A stretch of DNA of 64,000 nt from Lysobacterales bacterium (GTDB taxonomy: Bacteria > Pseudomonadota > Gammaproteobacteria > Xanthomonadales > SZUA-38): the NCBI GenBank assembly GCA_028285525.1, contig JANQOZ010000017.1, positions 1 to 64,000 of the forward strand, in the 5' to 3' direction. Made by a program: the position numbers and the translations under genes. Position 1 is the first letter of the stretch. Each line of letters begins with the position of its first letter. The notes beneath the pieces are model-generated. The model ran no database searches. It worked only from the letters and a program-made list of their open reading frames with translations, and was not told the origin of the DNA. Below are positions 15,507 through 25,155 of the stretch, piece after piece.

Positions 15507-16112
15507 ATGAAACCGGAGCCAGCCCCGACCACCACCCGCGAACGATTCATTGCCGCCGCCAAGGCGCTGTTCGCCGAGCGGGGTTTTTATGGGGCGAGCA
15601 TGGATCAAATCGCCCGCGAGGTGGGTCTGACAAAACAGGCCTTGATCCACCACTTTGGCAGCAAAGAAAAGCTGTATGGTGCTGTGCTGAGCGATATCTC
15701 CGAGCGCCTGCTTGCCGAGCTTGAGGAAAGTGAACACCAGGTGGCACCTGACGCCGCCGAGGCGTTCATTGGAGCGCTGCAACGAATCTATCGGCGAACG
15801 ATCGAGAACCCGGCGGACACTCAGCTGCTGATGCGAGAGCTGCTGGACAATCGGCAGCGCGCGCCCAAGGCCGGGAGTTGGTATCTGAGGCCATTTCTGG
15901 ATCGGCTCGAGCGACTCCTCGCCCGTGATCCACGCTGGGAAACGGAAAAGAAGCCTGCCCGCGAAACGCACGTGTATCAGCTCCTGGGCGCGATCAACTA
16001 TTTTGCGATCTCGGCCGAAACGCTGAAAGCGATGTACTCAAACCGCCACATTGCGGCGATGCAAAAGGGTTTTCCGGCCCGGCTGGCGCGACTGGCCGGG
16101 AGCAGCCCTTGA
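15507..16112 (+). CDS. TetR family transcriptional regulator
   Basis: Encodes 201 residues from the ATG at 15507. The N-terminal helix-turn-helix is clear: RFIAAAKALFAERGFYGAS, then IAREVGLTKQALIHHFGSKEKLY. The C-terminal domain presumably binds an effector. A GTG at 15486 could extend it by seven residues but would overlap operator O2. A TATAGT -10-like hexamer lies at 15495-15500, very close to the start codon. It most likely represses both itself and the divergent Rieske oxygenase gene. Confidence 0.92.
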   Translation: MKPEPAPTTTRERFIAAAKALFAERGFYGASMDQIAREVGLTKQALIHHFGSKEKLYGAVLSDISERLLAELEESEHQVAPDAAEAFIGALQRIYRRTIENPADTQLLMRELLDNRQRAPKAGSWYLRPFLDRLERLLARDPRWETEKKPARETHVYQLLGAINYFAISAETLKAMYSNRHIAAMQKGFPARLARLAGSSP

Positions 16113-16212
16113 GTTCCGCACACTACTACCAGCTGGCATTCGACTAGGTTTAACCTCTCGGATTAAGGTTGAAGGCCGCCGAGCGATTTCGGCAGCCCGG
16201 AGAAACAGTTCT

Positions 16213-16620
16213 ATGGCCATTACGGGTGAGTGCTTTTGCGGTGCCGTTCGCTACCAGGTCGCCGCGCCGTTGCGAAACGCCAGGTCCTGCCACTGCTCTC
16301 GCTGCCGAAAGGCCTTCAGCGCCCAGGCGTCGGCGTACGCAGAGGTCGAACCGGGTAGCTTCTCGTGGCTGGCGGGCGAGGAACTCCTCACCACCTTTGC
16401 CACCCACGCTGACTTTGGACTGCAGTTTTGCGGGCGATGTGGGTCCACGCTGTGTGGCCTCTACGCCGGACAGGTTCATGGGGTGACGCTGGGGTGTGTC
16501 AACGGTGACCCGGAGGTGGAAATCGGCCAGCATATTTTTGTCGGGTCCAAGGCCAGCTGGGAGGTCATGCCCCAGGGTGTCACCGCCTACGAGGAAGGTC
16601 CGCCCGCCTCGAGCGAGTAA
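16213..16620 (+). CDS. GFA family (CENP-V/GFA domain) zinc protein
   Basis: Encodes 135 residues starting MAITGECFCGAVRYQV. The zinc ligands follow the family pattern: CFCG, then CHCSRCRK, and later FCGRCGSTL. This is the fold of glutathione-dependent formaldehyde-activating enzyme and its many relatives; most members have no proven reaction. The open frame extends upstream to 16051 but overlaps the TetR gene in another frame, so the ATG at 16213 is the better start. Its + strand MFS neighbour follows 60 bp later. Confidence 0.88.
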   Translation: MAITGECFCGAVRYQVAAPLRNARSCHCSRCRKAFSAQASAYAEVEPGSFSWLAGEELLTTFATHADFGLQFCGRCGSTLCGLYAGQVHGVTLGCVNGDPEVEIGQHIFVGSKASWEVMPQGVTAYEEGPPASSE

Positions 16621-16680
16621 CTCTTCACAGTTTGCGTACCCGTTCGAGCCGACCCTGACGCCCCATAGCAGTGAGGCTCC

Positions 16681-17985
16681 ATGACTTCTCCGTCTGAAAA
16701 ACTGTATCGGACGCTCACCGACGCTGATCCGACAGCCGATGCTCCGACCTCCGGTTCGGACGACGCTCTTGAGGTGCCGCGGAGTTTTGTCCTGCTGCTA
16801 GGGAGCTATTTCCTCACCAAGCTCGGTGACGCGATTGCCAGTCCCAAGACCACGCTGGCCTGGGTGATCAGCGCCGTGGGTGCGCCCCCGCTGATCCTGG
16901 GTTTGCTGGTGCCCATTCGCGAGTCGGGATCGATGCTGCCCCAGCTTTTTGTCGGCGGCGCGGTGAAGCGCCTACCGATCCGTAAATGGGTCTGGGTGGT
17001 GGGCAGCTGCGGCCAGTGTGTCTGCATATGTGGCATCGGCTTGACGGCCTGGCTGCTGGAGGGCGCATGGGCGGGTTGGACGATCCTGGCGCTGGTTGCG
17101 CTCTTCAGCCTGGCACGCAGTCTCAGCTCCGTAGCCGCCAAAGACGTCCTGGCCAAAACGATCCCGAAGCCGCGCCGGGGCCAGCTCAACGGGCTGTCGG
17201 CCAGCGCGGCCGGTCTGGTCAGTATCGGCGTTGGGATCACGCTCATGCTGCCGGGTGTCGCGCTTGATGAGAACACGCTCGGTGGGCTGATCGTGGGGGC
17301 CGGTCTGCTTTGGCTTGTTGCCGCACTGATCTACGCACAGGTGCCCGAGCCGGTGGGCGAGAGCAGTTCCGGCGGCGGCGCTGCGCAAGCGCTAAAGAGT
17401 CTTCGAATCCTGATAACCGATTCGCCGTTTCGACGCTTCGTGCTGACGCGTGCGCTGCTGATGTGTTCAGCGCTCAGCGCGCCGTTTTACGTTGCGCTCG
17501 CGCAGGCAGACCAGCGCGCAGGGATTGGCGTGCTCGGGCTGTTTGTTGCCGCAGCCGGGCTGGCTGGCCTGGTCAGCGGGCCAATCTGGGGACGGTTTGC
17601 GGATGCGTCCAGCCGCCGCGTGATGATCATCGGCGGCCTCGCAACGGCCGTAGTGGGAATCGCCACGTTTCTTGTGGTTAAGCTGGCGCCGTCGTTAGCC
17701 CAGTCGCCGTGGTTTTTGCCGCTGGCCTACTTTGCGCTTTCGGTGGCCCACGCCGGCGTTCGGGTCGGGCGAAAGACGTACGTCGTCAACCTGGGCACCG
17801 GCGGCAAACGCACCGAGTACGTTTCGGTGGGCAACAGCACCATCGGGGTGCTGCTTCTGCTGGCAGGTTCCGTCGGCGTTCTTGCGCCATGGATTTCGAA
17901 TGCTGGAGTCATCGCCCTGCTGGCCATGATGGGGCTGGCGGGAGCGGTGGCTGGAGCCACGCTCCGGGATGTCGAACGAGTCTAG
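16681..17985 (+). CDS. MFS transporter
   Basis: Encodes 434 residues with about 12 hydrophobic segments. After a soluble N-terminus, the first helix starts at about residue 38. The second half has LFVAAAGLAGLVSGPIWGRFADASSRR, a major-facilitator motif A-like loop. A basic loop (IPKPRRGQLNG) lies between helices in the first half. The substrate cannot be read from sequence. It is convergent with the kinase gene, with 18 bp between stops. Confidence 0.85.
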   Translation: MTSPSEKLYRTLTDADPTADAPTSGSDDALEVPRSFVLLLGSYFLTKLGDAIASPKTTLAWVISAVGAPPLILGLLVPIRESGSMLPQLFVGGAVKRLPIRKWVWVVGSCGQCVCICGIGLTAWLLEGAWAGWTILALVALFSLARSLSSVAAKDVLAKTIPKPRRGQLNGLSASAAGLVSIGVGITLMLPGVALDENTLGGLIVGAGLLWLVAALIYAQVPEPVGESSSGGGAAQALKSLRILITDSPFRRFVLTRALLMCSALSAPFYVALAQADQRAGIGVLGLFVAAAGLAGLVSGPIWGRFADASSRRVMIIGGLATAVVGIATFLVVKLAPSLAQSPWFLPLAYFALSVAHAGVRVGRKTYVVNLGTGGKRTEYVSVGNSTIGVLLLLAGSVGVLAPWISNAGVIALLAMMGLAGAVAGATLRDVERV

Positions 17986-18003
17986 CGACTCGCTTACCGC
18001 CGG

Positions 18004-20367
18004 TTATTTGTCGATCTCTCCGGTCAGACGCTCCAGGCGGCTTTCCAGCGTGCTCGCGAGCGCGGATTCGGGTGCCGTCGCCTGGGCCAGCTCGAGCGCG
18101 GATCGGGTTGCCGCCAGTGCTTCGCGCTCGTCGCCGACTGTCTCATAGTAGTCTGCCAGATGCGCGATGCCCCAGGCTTCCTGAATCGTTCCCGCGACCT
18201 CTGAACCGCGAAGGATCTCAAGCCCACGTTCGATCGTAGACTTCGCGCGGTCAGCTTCCCCGACATGGGCATAGAACCTGCCGACGTCGGTGGTGGCAAA
18301 GCCGATTCGCCAGTGGTTCTCGCCGTAAGCTCGCGACATTTGCTCGATGCCGCGTTCGCCGAACTGGATGGCTTTTGCATGTTCGTTCGTGTCGGCGTAA
18401 AGAGAAGCGAGGTTGAGCAGCGGCGACATGATGTTGTGATCCGGCGGGTCGCTCGCGCGCTCAAAGGTAGCGATCGATCGGCGGTAATAGTCAACGGCCT
18501 TCGATACTTCTCCAAGCTGCGCATACAGCCCGCCGATTCGGTTTAAGGACCCGGCAACCTCAGCGTGGTCGGGGCCAAACAACGACTCGTAGATGGCTGC
18601 AGCCTGCTGGTGCAGCGCAAGGCCCTCGTCCGCGCGCTTCTGGTCAACGAGTAAGCGCCCAAGGTTGTCGAGCGTTCCGGCGTAGGATGGCGTTTGCGCT
18701 TCGCCCGATTTCTCAAACTGCTCGATCGATTCGCGGCTGAAGCGCTCGCTCGCCTCGGCGTCACCCTGCCACATGGCTAGAACGCCGAGGGTGGACAGAC
18801 TTTTTGCGATGCTGCTGCTGTAGGGGCCTTCGTAGCGTCGCTTGAGATCAAGACTCTGCGTCATCAGCTCGCGAGCGGTCTCGATATTGCCCAGGCGCGC
18901 CTGTGCATTGGCGATGAGATGCAGCGGGCGGATCATCGCCTCGTCGGTGTCTGATCGCGTTTGGCTGATCCGGCTGCGGGCCTCTTCGTAGGTTTCCAGC
19001 GCCTCGGCGTAGTTGCCCCGGTCGTAGCTCATAATGCCAAGCGCCAGCAGGCTGTCGATTACGGCCGGATCGTCTTCTTCGAGAAACTCGAGCTGCGTTG
19101 CGTACGAGGACTTCAGCAGTTCCTCGGCTTTATCGAGCCTGCCGAGCTCCCGATAGACGTGGCTGATGGTCTGGGTGAGTTCCGCCCGCGTAACGGGCTG
19201 GCTGCCGAGCTCTTCGAGTCGAGGCAGCGCCTCATCGACCAGATCACGGGCGAGAAGGTCCCGCCTTCCGCCGCGTTCCGGGTTGGCTTTTTCGAACAGG
19301 CTGACCAGGAAGCCGGTGATCTCCTCCGCGCGTTCCGCGGCCTGCTGGGCCTCATCGCGCGATTCGGCGAGCTGCAGCGTATAGAGGGTTGCGCCGCTGA
19401 TGATGGTGGCAAGCGCAACCGCCGCCGTCGCGGCGACCCCTCGGTTACGGGCCAGGACCTTCTTGAACCGGTAAAACCCGCTCGGCCCGGCCGCCTGCAC
19501 CGGGTAGCCCTGGCGATAGGCTTGGAGGTCGTCCAGCAGGGCGTCGACGCTGGCATAGCGGTGCGCCGGATGGGACCGCAAACACTGCTCGATGATCAGC
19601 AGCAGCTCGCGCGGCACCTGGCTGCGCAGGGCGGGGTCGATCCTGATCTCCTGTTCCGTTGCCGCGCGCTGAATGGCGTCCGAAATGGACCGGTCCTCGA
19701 CCACCGGCTCACCCAGCACCAGCCGCGCAAGGAGAAGACCCAGCTGATAAACGTCCGACCCCACCGTGATGGGCTGCTCCAGCAGCTGCTCCGGGCTGGC
19801 CCAGCGCGGCGTCAGCGGATTGTGGCGGGTCGCCGTTTCATCGTCGGTGGTCAACGGCTTGGCAATCCCGAAGTCGAGCAGCTTCGGTTGGCCTTCGGCG
19901 GTCACCATGACGTTGCTCGGTTTGATATCCCGATGAACAAGAAGGCGCTTATGGGCGAAGCCGACGGCGTCCACCGCTTGGCTGAACAGATCGACGATGT
20001 CGTCACTGCTCAGATCGTGCGAAGCAACGTAGTCGTCAATCGGCTGACCGTCGATCAGCTCCATCACCAGATAGGGCCAGCCTTCTTCCGTGACGCCGGC
20101 GTCGTAGAGCTGACTGATGTTGGGATGATTCAGGCTGGCCAGGAATCGCTGCTCTCGCAGAAAGCGATCCTTGAGCTCCTGATTGAGGCCTGAGCCCGCG
20201 CTGATCTTGATCGCCACCTCGCGCTCAAAACTGCCGTCGATGCGTTCCGCCCGGTAGACCTGGCCCATACCACCGGCGGCGATAAAGCTGGTGATACGGT
20301 AGTCGCCGAACTCGCGGCCCAGCATCGCCTGATCGGCGGAACCGCCGACCGCCGACAGGACGTTCAT
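18004..20367 (-). CDS. Transmembrane Ser/Thr protein kinase with TPR region
   Basis: Encodes 787 residues. The Hanks-type kinase domain occupies about residues 22-290: glycine loop AAGGMGQVYRAE, Lys in EVAIKIS, catalytic HRDIKPSNVMV and DFGIAKP. A single transmembrane helix (about 311-331, VAATAAVALATIISGATLYT) follows. The C-terminal 450 residues are TPR repeats of the tetratricopeptide-12 kind (for example AEVAGSLNRIGGLYAQLGE), probably outside the membrane. The activation loop and effectors are unknown. This architecture is common in Lysobacterales-type bacteria. Confidence 0.93.
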   Translation of the reverse strand: MNVLSAVGGSADQAMLGREFGDYRITSFIAAGGMGQVYRAERIDGSFEREVAIKISAGSGLNQELKDRFLREQRFLASLNHPNISQLYDAGVTEEGWPYLVMELIDGQPIDDYVASHDLSSDDIVDLFSQAVDAVGFAHKRLLVHRDIKPSNVMVTAEGQPKLLDFGIAKPLTTDDETATRHNPLTPRWASPEQLLEQPITVGSDVYQLGLLLARLVLGEPVVEDRSISDAIQRAATEQEIRIDPALRSQVPRELLLIIEQCLRSHPAHRYASVDALLDDLQAYRQGYPVQAAGPSGFYRFKKVLARNRGVAATAAVALATIISGATLYTLQLAESRDEAQQAAERAEEITGFLVSLFEKANPERGGRRDLLARDLVDEALPRLEELGSQPVTRAELTQTISHVYRELGRLDKAEELLKSSYATQLEFLEEDDPAVIDSLLALGIMSYDRGNYAEALETYEEARSRISQTRSDTDEAMIRPLHLIANAQARLGNIETARELMTQSLDLKRRYEGPYSSSIAKSLSTLGVLAMWQGDAEASERFSRESIEQFEKSGEAQTPSYAGTLDNLGRLLVDQKRADEGLALHQQAAAIYESLFGPDHAEVAGSLNRIGGLYAQLGEVSKAVDYYRRSIATFERASDPPDHNIMSPLLNLASLYADTNEHAKAIQFGERGIEQMSRAYGENHWRIGFATTDVGRFYAHVGEADRAKSTIERGLEILRGSEVAGTIQEAWGIAHLADYYETVGDEREALAATRSALELAQATAPESALASTLESRLERLTGEIDK

Positions 20368-20529
20368 AGCGCCACCGGTTCTAAGCGCGTTCTCGTGATC
20401 GGATGTGATGGTCAGATTCCTTCTGATTAAGAGTTGTCCGCGGCTGACGCCGTGGTCGTACTATAACAACTCTCCAGCCCGTTCCTCCGGCCGGCAGAAG
20501 CCATTGCTGGCGCGCCTCAGCGTGATCGA
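20368..20529. other. Upstream region of the kinase gene with inverted repeat
   Basis: GAGTTGT (20431-20437) and ACAACTC (20466-20472) form an inverted repeat with a 28-bp spacer in front of the kinase. It could be a regulator site; nothing else is seen. Confidence 0.35.
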
Positions 20530-22059
20530 CTAACGCCTGAGCGGTCGCTCCAGATAGCTTCGCCAGACGGACAATGCCGGCTTGTCGGCACCGTCTTCGT
20601 CGACCAGTCCAGCGGCTTCCCACAGTCGATCCACGTCAGCGCACTGAACCTGTGCACACAAGGCTTCGTAGTCACGGCCGATAAAGTTGACGACAAAGCG
20701 ATATTGCCGCTTCTCGGCCTCGCGGAGCAGCCGCTCAATCCAGGCCTGCTGCTTGGCCTCGGTGCCCTCGACAGTCAGGGTCGACCCGTTGCCGAAATCA
20801 AACTCCCTGAACTCGGAGTAATAGCCGGTTTCTGCGATGGCGTAGGGCAGATCGCTCAGTTCCGCGAGCCGGGTAAACAGATCCTCGGGAATCGGGTCCG
20901 TCAGCAGCGCGGTGATAAACGGATAAAGCGACATCGCGAAGAGATCGGTCAGCGGTTCAACCTGCCGCAGCGCCTGCCGCTGCGCGGCCGAGTCCGACTC
21001 GGTCAGCCCCTCCAGCATCTCGAAGGCGGAAAACGACAGCAGTACGGTCAGCGACGGCCAGCGCGCCTTAAGCGATGCATAGACCTGCTGCTGCAGCGCG
21101 ACGTAGGACGGCCACAGCTCGGGTGACTGCTTCAGCAGCAGATTGGCTTCGATCCCCACCAGCAGGAAGTCCGGGCGAAAAAACACCACGGTGTTCATTG
21201 CGTGATGCGTGTAGGCCTCCACAACCTCTGGCTGGGAAAAATCAGCCTGGTCCCAGGGTGGCCCGAGGGTCGCCAGGGCCTGTGGTCCTGAGCCGTCGTT
21301 GTAGGGGGCCAGCTGGTCGCGGGAAATAGCGATGGGCGTGATGGCCACCATCAGCTTGTGTCCGGGTGGAACCTGATCTTTCTTTCCCTGCCAGTCTTGG
21401 CGCCAGGCCTCTGGATAGCTGTCGATGCCGTTGCCGTCGCTGGCCAGTGCCTCCAGCCAGGGCAGGCCGTTGTCGTTGTGCAGCGTTACCAGGTCGCCGT
21501 TTTCGCGGATGATGCGGAAAGCCTCGTCCACGCCGGTGCTGCTCGCCTCAAAGGGAAAAGCGGTAAAGCCCAGCAGGAAAGGACGCCCGTTGTCGCAGGG
21601 GGCATGACGAAGTCGCGTTAAGCGAGTGAGCGCCAGCGTACCGTCGCCGAATTCCGGCGGTCCGCTGTACTGGGCCTGCGCGGTATCGCAGCCGCTGAAG
21701 GTCAACTCCAGTGATCCCCAGCGCGTTCGCTCCACCTGCGCGGGATCAAAGGCAGGACCGAAGACCGCACCCGACGTGCTCAGCAGCTCGTCAACGCGAA
21801 TCACGCTGCCTTCGATAACGCCGTTCCCAATCAGCCAGAGCTGACGTCCATTGAGGTCGTAGGTGTACCAGGTCACCAGCGCCTGATCGCCGGACAGAAT
21901 CTCCAGCAGAAATCCCTCGCCGTCGCGATCGGGGTTGTACCAGGCGCCCGTGATGCCTGTGCCGACGACAAACGGCGTTTGCGCCGCTGCTAAGCCGCAC
22001 GAGGTTAGCAACACTATGCAAGCCAACAGCGTTGGCCAATGGGTCCAGTCCTTTTTCAT
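20530..22059 (-). CDS. Secreted GEGF-domain protein with TIM-barrel glycosidase-like region
   Basis: Encodes 509 residues from the ATG at 22059. The frame is open further upstream but would overlap the TIGR03032 gene. A signal peptide (MKKDWTHWPTLLACIVLL, cleavage near AAA-Q) is followed by a GEGF-type domain (about 30-148, with AWYNPDRDGEGFLLEI). The rest looks like a (beta/alpha)8 glycoside hydrolase: VGIEANLLL and YAIAETGYYSE supply plausible acid residues at strand ends, as in GH53-like enzymes. It begins 4 bp after the upstream gene, so the pair is translationally linked. Confidence 0.7.
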   Translation of the reverse strand: MKKDWTHWPTLLACIVLLTSCGLAAAQTPFVVGTGITGAWYNPDRDGEGFLLEILSGDQALVTWYTYDLNGRQLWLIGNGVIEGSVIRVDELLSTSGAVFGPAFDPAQVERTRWGSLELTFSGCDTAQAQYSGPPEFGDGTLALTRLTRLRHAPCDNGRPFLLGFTAFPFEASSTGVDEAFRIIRENGDLVTLHNDNGLPWLEALASDGNGIDSYPEAWRQDWQGKKDQVPPGHKLMVAITPIAISRDQLAPYNDGSGPQALATLGPPWDQADFSQPEVVEAYTHHAMNTVVFFRPDFLLVGIEANLLLKQSPELWPSYVALQQQVYASLKARWPSLTVLLSFSAFEMLEGLTESDSAAQRQALRQVEPLTDLFAMSLYPFITALLTDPIPEDLFTRLAELSDLPYAIAETGYYSEFREFDFGNGSTLTVEGTEAKQQAWIERLLREAEKRQYRFVVNFIGRDYEALCAQVQCADVDRLWEAAGLVDEDGADKPALSVWRSYLERPLRR

Positions 22060-22063
22060 GCGG

Positions 22064-23107
22064 TCAGGCAAGATCGGGCGGCAGCGACAGTACCCGGCGG
22101 ATTTCGTCGGTTTTAAAGCCGAGGGCCATCGGGCGTTTGATCGCGGGAAGCGTGACCACGTCATACAGTTCCTCGACCACACCCTCGATACGCAGCTCAT
22201 GCACCACATCGCCGCGCTCGAGATCGATGACCTGCAGCGCACACCGAGGTTGCGCGTTGCGCGACGCCAGCGCTTCGCTGAGCGGAAGGCCGGCGAAGGT
22301 TCCCTCATCGCGTGCTTTGGACAACCCAACCACCGCGTACCGACCGGTAAAGGTGAGACCCCTCAGGTAGCCCGGGCAAAACGCGACGGGTTCAAAGCGG
22401 CCGGCGTCCAGTTCCACGAAGCCGAATTCCCCGGTGCCGGAGTTGTGCAGCCAGAGCTTGTTGTTGTGCCAGCGCGGGGAATGCGGCATCGAAAGACCGC
22501 CACAGACGGTTGCTCCGTCATCGATCGACAGCAGGAGGCCACCCCCGACTCGCTGGTCGCGCCAGCCTTCGTTGACGTCGGTGGCGCCGACGCAGGTGGC
22601 AAACGCCGGCTTTCCGTCGCGGAGCGCCATGCCGTTAAGGTGGCACCGATCTTCCGCGGCAAGCCTGGATACGAACGGTGGCCGCCACAACGGACGAAAG
22701 CTGTAGCGATCGTCTACTGTTGCCAGGCAGCTGAACAGCGTGTTGACGAAAAGCGGGCGGCCATCGACGTCGACCGCCACGTCGTGGATATCCAGATCGC
22801 CCGTCGTGTACCCAAGCTGCGGCACGTAAAGGCGGTCATAGCCGTTGTGGTTTTGACCGGGAGGCAGGGCGTTTTCGAAACGCCAGAGCTGGTAGAGCGT
22901 TCCTACCCACAGCGTTTCATCGTGAAACGCCAGGCCCATGCAGCGGGCGAACGTGCGTTCGAACACCGACAGGCGTCCGTCAGGCGCCAGTCCGATCAGG
23001 AACAGCTTGCCGGCCTGGTATGTCGAGAATGCGAGTGAACCGCCGGTCTCATGGAGCCAGCTGGTGAACTGCCGTGAGCCGGTGAGCTCCAGCTGAGGCG
23101 TTGCCAT
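22064..23107 (-). CDS. TIGR03032 family protein
   Basis: Encodes 347 residues. The opening GSRQFTSWLHETGGSLAFST, then YQAGKLFLIG, and RCMGLAFHDETLWVGT match the TIGR03032 family, predicted beta-propeller proteins of unknown function. Later motifs include HLNGMALRDGKPAF and GLSMPHSPRWHNNKLWL. No signal peptide is seen. It is the first gene of a two-gene operon with the secreted GEGF protein. Confidence 0.85.
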   Translation of the reverse strand: MATPQLELTGSRQFTSWLHETGGSLAFSTYQAGKLFLIGLAPDGRLSVFERTFARCMGLAFHDETLWVGTLYQLWRFENALPPGQNHNGYDRLYVPQLGYTTGDLDIHDVAVDVDGRPLFVNTLFSCLATVDDRYSFRPLWRPPFVSRLAAEDRCHLNGMALRDGKPAFATCVGATDVNEGWRDQRVGGGLLLSIDDGATVCGGLSMPHSPRWHNNKLWLHNSGTGEFGFVELDAGRFEPVAFCPGYLRGLTFTGRYAVVGLSKARDEGTFAGLPLSEALASRNAQPRCALQVIDLERGDVVHELRIEGVVEELYDVVTLPAIKRPMALGFKTDEIRRVLSLPPDLA

Positions 23108-23246
23108 CAGCGTCCTCCCTGTGCAAATCCGTTAACCTGTTTGTCATTATAGGCGCGCTGCTTGAAGCCCAGACGGCTGCCGGGTGCTTGAACGGAGCTC
23201 ACGCCCTATAATCACCCGCCTGGTAGTCGCTGGTCGAGACGTCTAC

Positions 23247-23480
23247 ATGAATGCCAATCGATTGCTGGTCCTGCTCGTTTTTGTCCCGCTGATCCTGCTC
23301 GGGGCCGGCGGCAATCCCGTTGTGCAGATTCTCACGCTGGTGCTGGGGTTTGGACTGATGGGATTTGGCGTGCTCGCCAGCCTCAACCGGTGGCGAGAGT
23401 ATCGGACTCGAGCCGAGTTTAACGAGCGACGTTTTGCGGCCGAAATGATCGCCATGCGCCACCAAAACAAGAAAGACTAG
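23247..23480 (+). CDS. Small two-helix membrane protein
   Basis: Encodes 77 residues from the ATG at 23247. Two hydrophobic helices (about residues 5-22 and 26-46) precede a basic, helical C-terminus (RWREYRTRAEFNERRFAAEM). No family is recognised. It is divergent from the TIGR03032 gene. Confidence 0.5.
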   Translation: MNANRLLVLLVFVPLILLGAGGNPVVQILTLVLGFGLMGFGVLASLNRWREYRTRAEFNERRFAAEMIAMRHQNKKD

Positions 23481-23581
23481 CCGCTCCCCACAGTTTCCTT
23501 GTTTTTGGCTGCGGCACTGACGCTGTTACGACGTGCCTCAGACTGCTAACTTGCCTCGACCGTAACCGGGAGGCACAGCTC

Positions 23582-24271
23582 ATGAAAACCATTGGCTTGC
23601 TCGGCGGTATGAGCTGGGAAAGCACCCAGATCTACTACCGCCTGATCAACCAGCAGATTCGCGATCAGCTTGGCGGCCTGAACTCTGCGTCCATCGTGAT
23701 GGTCAGCGTAAATCTGGCTGAGCTCAAGCCGCTGCAGCATGCAGGCGACTGGCCGGCGGCGGGGGAATTTCTGGCAGGGCCGGCCAAGGTGGTCGAGGCC
23801 TCCGGCGCGGACCTGCTTGCGATCTGCAGCAACACCATGCACCGGGTGGCAGACGTCGTGGCGCAGGCCGTTTCGATTCCGCTGGTGCATATCGCTGACG
23901 CCAGCGCCAGCGCCATCCACGAGGCGGGTATCAGCAAGGTCGGGCTGCTCGGAACGCGCTTCACGATGGAGCAGGCGTTCTATCAGGACCGGCTCGAGTC
24001 GCTGGGCGTCAACGTTCTGATACCACCGGCTGAAGACCGCACGATGATCCACGACGTCATTTTCGACGAGCTTTGCCTCGGCGTGATCAGCGACACCTCG
24101 CGCGAAAAATATCTGCGCGTCATCAGCGACCTTACCGCAGCGGGTGCCCAGGGGATGATTCTCGGCTGCACGGAAATCGGTCTGCTGGTCGAGCCTCAGC
24201 ACACCAGCTCGCCGCTGTTCGATACCGCGGCCATCCATGCGGAGGAAATCGTTCGTCAGGCGTTAGCATAG
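23582..24271 (+). CDS. Aspartate/glutamate racemase family protein
   Basis: Encodes 229 residues. The family signature is complete: MKTIGLLGGMSWEST at the N-terminus, the first catalytic Cys in LLAICSNTMH and the second in ILGCTEIGLL. The two Cys act as acid and base to invert the alpha-carbon of Asp or Glu, or of broad-specificity amino acids. It is cytoplasmic. The subtype (aspartate racemase versus YgeA-like) is not decided by these motifs. Confidence 0.92.
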   Translation: MKTIGLLGGMSWESTQIYYRLINQQIRDQLGGLNSASIVMVSVNLAELKPLQHAGDWPAAGEFLAGPAKVVEASGADLLAICSNTMHRVADVVAQAVSIPLVHIADASASAIHEAGISKVGLLGTRFTMEQAFYQDRLESLGVNVLIPPAEDRTMIHDVIFDELCLGVISDTSREKYLRVISDLTAAGAQGMILGCTEIGLLVEPQHTSSPLFDTAAIHAEEIVRQALA

Positions 24272-24354
24272 CGGCGTGACCCATGGGCCTTGTCAGTCGG
24301 CACGAAGGGCCGTTAAATCAGGCAGCATCCAAAATACGTGAGGTCAGCACAGCC

Positions 24355-25155
24355 ATGACGATGACATCACCCCAGCAGAAACAAGCGTTACTCGAAAGGC
24401 TCGAAGCGTTTGAAATTGACGCCGGCAAGCCAAGCTTTGCCTTTGCTGACCGCCTCGCGAGAGACAACGGCTGGACGCGGCCTTTCGCCCGAAGAGTCAT
24501 TCGTGAATACCGCCGATTTGTCTACCTGTGCGCGACCTCCGGGGAGATGCTGACGCCCAGCGAGGAGGTTGATCAGGCCTGGCACCTGCATATGGTCTAC
24601 ACGCGCTCCTACTGGAACGATCTGTGTGAGGGCGTGCTCGGATTCCCTCTGCACCATGATCCAACGCCCGGCGGTCGGGGCGCTGCGGAGGGATATGCAG
24701 CCGCTTACGAGCTCACGAAGCGTCGCTACCGAGAAGCCTTCGGTCACGCGCCACCGGCGGACGTTTGGCCGGCTACCAAAGCGCGCTTTGCCAACGCCGG
24801 ACGGTTTCGGCGGGTCAATCTTGCCAGCCACATGCTGATTCCCATCAGGGCCGTTCGCGCTGCGCTGCTGGCGGTAGGCCTCGGACTCACCGCCGCGCCG
24901 GTATACGCGGCGGACGACTGGTCGAGCATGCTGACCGTTGTCGGCGGGGTGATTCTGATTCCGGTGGCGCTTCTGTGGGTGTTCGGCAGCCGCCTGCAAG
25001 CGCTGCAGAACAGTCACCAGCGCAAGGACTCGAGTGCCGCAGGCTGCGGTGCCGGAGCGACCGGCTTCGGATCAAAAACCAGTTCAGCGGACGGCGACGG
25101 CGGAGGCGGGGATGCCTCGGGCTGCGGGGGCGGCTGCGGCGGCTGTGGTGGCTGA
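24355..25155 (+). CDS. GRDP-like domain protein with Gly/Cys-rich tail
   Basis: Encodes about 266 residues from the ATG at 24355, which has GAGG at 10-11 bp; the frame is open to 24283. The N-terminal half has VDQAWHLHMVYTRSYWNDL, FPLHHDPTPGG and EAFGHAPPADVWP, matching the glycine-rich-domain-protein-like family. Two hydrophobic helices (about residues 165-183 and 192-213) follow. The C-terminus ends in a Gly/Cys-rich tail with four Cys spaced CGGGCGGCGG, suggesting metal binding or a lipid/processing signal. Function is unknown. It overlaps the following GNAT gene. Confidence 0.75.
   Translation: MTMTSPQQKQALLERLEAFEIDAGKPSFAFADRLARDNGWTRPFARRVIREYRRFVYLCATSGEMLTPSEEVDQAWHLHMVYTRSYWNDLCEGVLGFPLHHDPTPGGRGAAEGYAAAYELTKRRYREAFGHAPPADVWPATKARFANAGRFRRVNLASHMLIPIRAVRAALLAVGLGLTAAPVYAADDWSSMLTVVGGVILIPVALLWVFGSRLQALQNSHQRKDSSAAGCGAGATGFGSKTSSADGDGGGGDASGCGGGCGGCGG

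Noticed and set aside
15495..15507. TATAGT as the TetR -10 box with leaderless transcription
   Set aside because: No -35 hexamer at a proper distance could be found, so this was not listed as a promoter.
18961..20193. Plus-strand open frame of 410 codons opposite the Ser/Thr kinase
   Set aside because: The kinase motifs on the other strand are decisive.
21935..23038. Plus-strand open frame of 367 codons opposite the TIGR03032 gene
   Set aside because: The TIGR03032 signature and operon structure on the minus strand explain the region.
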